A stretch of 6,201 nt of DNA from Clostridiales bacterium UBA4696 (lineage in GTDB: Bacteria > Bacillota > Clostridia > Oscillospirales > Oscillospiraceae): contig DHKK01000153.1 of the NCBI GenBank assembly GCA_002404795.1, forward strand, positions 1 through 6,201, read 5' to 3'. Each line of letters starts with the position of its first letter. The first letter of the stretch is position 1. The notes below the pieces were generated by a model, which was not told the origin of the DNA, did no database searches, and saw nothing but the letters and a program-made list of their open reading frames with translations. The position numbers and the translations under genes were made by a program. Shown piece after piece: positions 5,162-6,201 of the stretch.

Positions 5162-5180
5162 CCGGCGGCGGGATTTTTTT
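5147..5180 (+). terminator. Strong intrinsic terminator overlapping the end of noc
   Basis: TCCCGC (5147-5152) pairs with GCGGGA (5168-5173), and GCCGG (5154-5158) pairs with CCGGC (5162-5166) across one internal A-G mismatch. Seven T residues follow (5174-5180). The noc stop codon TGA (5159-5161) forms the loop, so the last four sense codons lie in the stem. noc is therefore probably a single-gene transcript, with no parA directly behind it. Confidence 0.9.
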
Positions 5181-5341
5181 GCAGCCCGGACGCCCGTTTT
5201 TCCCTCGCGTGCTGCGTTTTGCGAACGATATGAAGTCTGATATCCGGCCAAGCCTCTCTGATATGGCGTTTTGCCCAAATATCTCCGCGCCCTTCCGTTC
5301 GGAATCTTACTTTTTTTTAGCCGAAACAAAAACTTTTCAGT
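5181..5341. other. Spacer between the noc terminator and the ppdK promoter
   Basis: I see no gene here. The stretch becomes more AT-rich toward its right end, with a run of T residues near 5311-5318. TCTGATAT occurs twice (5236-5243 and 5257-5264), 21 bp apart. These are weak signals without an assigned function. Confidence 0.4.
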
Positions 5342-5369
5342 TTGCAAACCCCAGGAAATATGGTATAGT
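5342..5369 (+). promoter_or_regulatory. ppdK promoter, housekeeping type with extended -10
   Basis: TTGCAA (5342-5347), a 16-base spacer and TATAGT (5364-5369) form a good vegetative-sigma promoter. TGG at 5361-5363 supplies the TGn extension directly before the -10. Transcription would start near 5376, leaving a leader of about 86 bases before ppdK. It lies well after the noc terminator, so ppdK is controlled independently. Confidence 0.7.
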
Positions 5370-5415
5370 ATGTATTTGTCTGAAGAATCTGAAGGTATAA
5401 AAAAATGACAAGGCT

Positions 5416-5436
5416 GCAAAACGAAAGATGTTTTGC
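5416..5436 (+). promoter_or_regulatory. Leader hairpin upstream of ppdK
   Basis: GCAAAAC (5416-5422) and GTTTTGC (5430-5436) form a 7-bp stem with a seven-base loop in the inferred ppdK leader, ending 10 bases before the ribosome site. There is no T-run, so it is not a terminator. It may affect mRNA stability or translation. No known riboswitch is recognised. Confidence 0.4.
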
Positions 5437-5446
5437 TCCACACTGG

Positions 5447-5453
5447 AAAGGGG
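5447..5453 (+). promoter_or_regulatory. Ribosome binding site of ppdK
   Basis: AAAGGGG (5447-5453) lies eight bases before ATG 5462 and supports that start, which also fits where the family's homology begins. A second in-frame ATG at 5405, with GAAGG (5391-5395) nine bases before it, would add 19 residues and is the weaker choice. Confidence 0.7.
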
Positions 5454-5461
5454 TTTACCAA

Positions 5462-6201
5462 ATGTCTCACAAGTACGTCTATCTGTTCTCCGAGGGCAAC
5501 GGCAAAATGCGCGAGCTGCTCGGCGGCAAGGGCGCGAACCTTGCGGAAATGACCAACATCGGTTTGCCCGTTCCCCAAGGCTTCACCATTTCTACCGAAG
5601 CCTGCACTCAGTATTATGAAGACGGCAGACAGATCAATCCCGAAATTCAGGCGGAGATTTTGGAATACATCGACAAGATGGAAAAAATCTGCGGAAAGAA
5701 GTTCGGCGACAAGGAAAACCCTTTGCTCGTTTCCGTGCGTTCCGGCGCGCGCGCTTCGATGCCCGGCATGATGGACACCATTTTAAATCTCGGCTTGAAT
5801 GAAGAAGTGGTGAACGTGATTGCGGCGAAATCGAATAATCCCCGTTGGGCGTGGGACTGCTACAGAAGATTTATTCAGATGTTCTCGGACGTGGTTATGG
5901 AAGTAGGCAAAAAATACTTCGAAAAACTCATCGACGAGATGAAAGAAAAGAAGGGCGTTACTCTGGACGTTGAGCTGGACGCGGACGATCTGAAAACGCT
6001 TGCCAACCAATTCAAAGCCGAATACAAAAAGCAGCTCGGCAAGGAATTCCCCAACGATCCGAAAGAACAGCTTTTCGAAGCGATCAAGGCGGTGTTCCGT
6101 TCGTGGGATAACCCGCGCGCGAACATCTATCGTATGGATCACGACATTCCTTACAGCTGGGGTACTGCCGTGAACGTACAGATGATGGCGTTCGGCAACA
6201 T
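5462..6201 (+). CDS. ppdK: Pyruvate, phosphate dikinase, N-terminal part (cut by window edge)
   Basis: The first 246 codons are visible, of about 870 to 880 in the family. The enzyme interconverts pyruvate + ATP + Pi and PEP + AMP + PPi in the cytoplasm. In anaerobes it often runs toward pyruvate in PPi-linked glycolysis, or supports gluconeogenesis. The visible part is the N-terminal ATP-grasp nucleotide-binding domain. It starts MSHKYVYLFSEGN and contains GGKGANLAEM (K23, matching K22 of the Clostridium symbiosum enzyme), GLPVPQGFTISTEAC, SVRSGARASMPGMMDT (R93, matching R92), NPRWAWDCYRRFIQMFSDVVMEV and FRSWDNPRANIYR. The phosphohistidine and PEP/pyruvate domains lie beyond the window. The gene is lower in GC and richer in GAA and AAA codons than the preceding genes. 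It has its own promoter and is not part of the noc transcript. Confidence 0.97.
   Translation, partial: MSHKYVYLFSEGNGKMRELLGGKGANLAEMTNIGLPVPQGFTISTEACTQYYEDGRQINPEIQAEILEYIDKMEKICGKKFGDKENPLLVSVRSGARASMPGMMDTILNLGLNEEVVNVIAAKSNNPRWAWDCYRRFIQMFSDVVMEVGKKYFEKLIDEMKEKKGVTLDVELDADDLKTLANQFKAEYKKQLGKEFPNDPKEQLFEAIKAVFRSWDNPRANIYRMDHDIPYSWGTAVNVQMMAFGN

Noticed and set aside
5181..5461. Riboswitch, T-box or tRNA in the noc-ppdK spacer
   Set aside because: No T-box sequence, no conserved riboswitch core, no cloverleaf and no terminator-antiterminator pair before ppdK were found by eye.
4037..5578. 513-codon open frame on the minus strand
   Set aside because: It runs antisense across repeat copy 2, the noc control region, noc, the terminator and the start of ppdK. 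It has no motif or ribosome site that would support a gene.

Overview
The window is about 6.2 kb of mostly GC-rich DNA with every gene on the + strand. Strong AGGAGG-type ribosome sites, a FemA/FemB-family enzyme, a Noc-type ParB homologue, a pyruvate phosphate dikinase close to the Clostridium enzyme and hairpin-rich intergenic repeats suggest a GC-rich member of the Clostridia (Firmicutes), plausibly an Oscillospiraceae-like gut bacterium. This placement is inferred from gene content and style, not from a database search.

Layout. Positions 1-3880 form a tight four-gene run with gaps of 15, 9 and 20 bases: the 3' end of a FemAB-family peptidoglycan bridge enzyme, a divergent alanine-racemase-family gene, mnmE (tRNA U34 modification GTPase) and a NifS/IscS-like cysteine desulfurase. 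The first two point to the cell wall. The last two could meet in wobble-uridine modification, where MnmE builds the 5-carbon group and a desulfurase can supply sulfur for 2-thiolation.

Positions 3880-4147 hold two tandem copies of a nested palindromic element, each with four small hairpins around a central stem. The two copies differ in sequence but keep their pairing through matched changes. The last hairpin of the second copy runs into a T-tract and probably terminates the operon.

Positions 4148-4333 are a dense control region for the next gene: three matches to the DnaA-box consensus within 30 bp, two Noc-site-like half sites, a perfect 10+2+10 palindrome, a likely -10 box, a 7-bp inverted repeat near the inferred transcription start, and a ribosome site. 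The gene (4334-5161) is a Noc/ParB-family CTPase. Three of the four residues known to separate Noc from ParB DNA specificity are Noc-like and the fourth is a conservative change. With mnmE upstream, this resembles a rearranged version of the origin-proximal mnmE-mnmG-rsmG-noc-parA-parB neighbourhood, with mnmG and rsmG absent. A strong terminator overlaps the 3' end of noc, with the stop codon in its loop.

Positions 5181-5461 are a more AT-rich spacer ending in a good extended -10 promoter and a leader with a hairpin. The window then runs into the first 246 codons of ppdK, whose base composition is clearly lower in GC than the genes before it.

No wholly new multi-gene system is visible. The most interesting parts are the paired structured repeats, the DnaA-box/palindrome region in front of noc, and the divergent racemase beside the FemAB gene.
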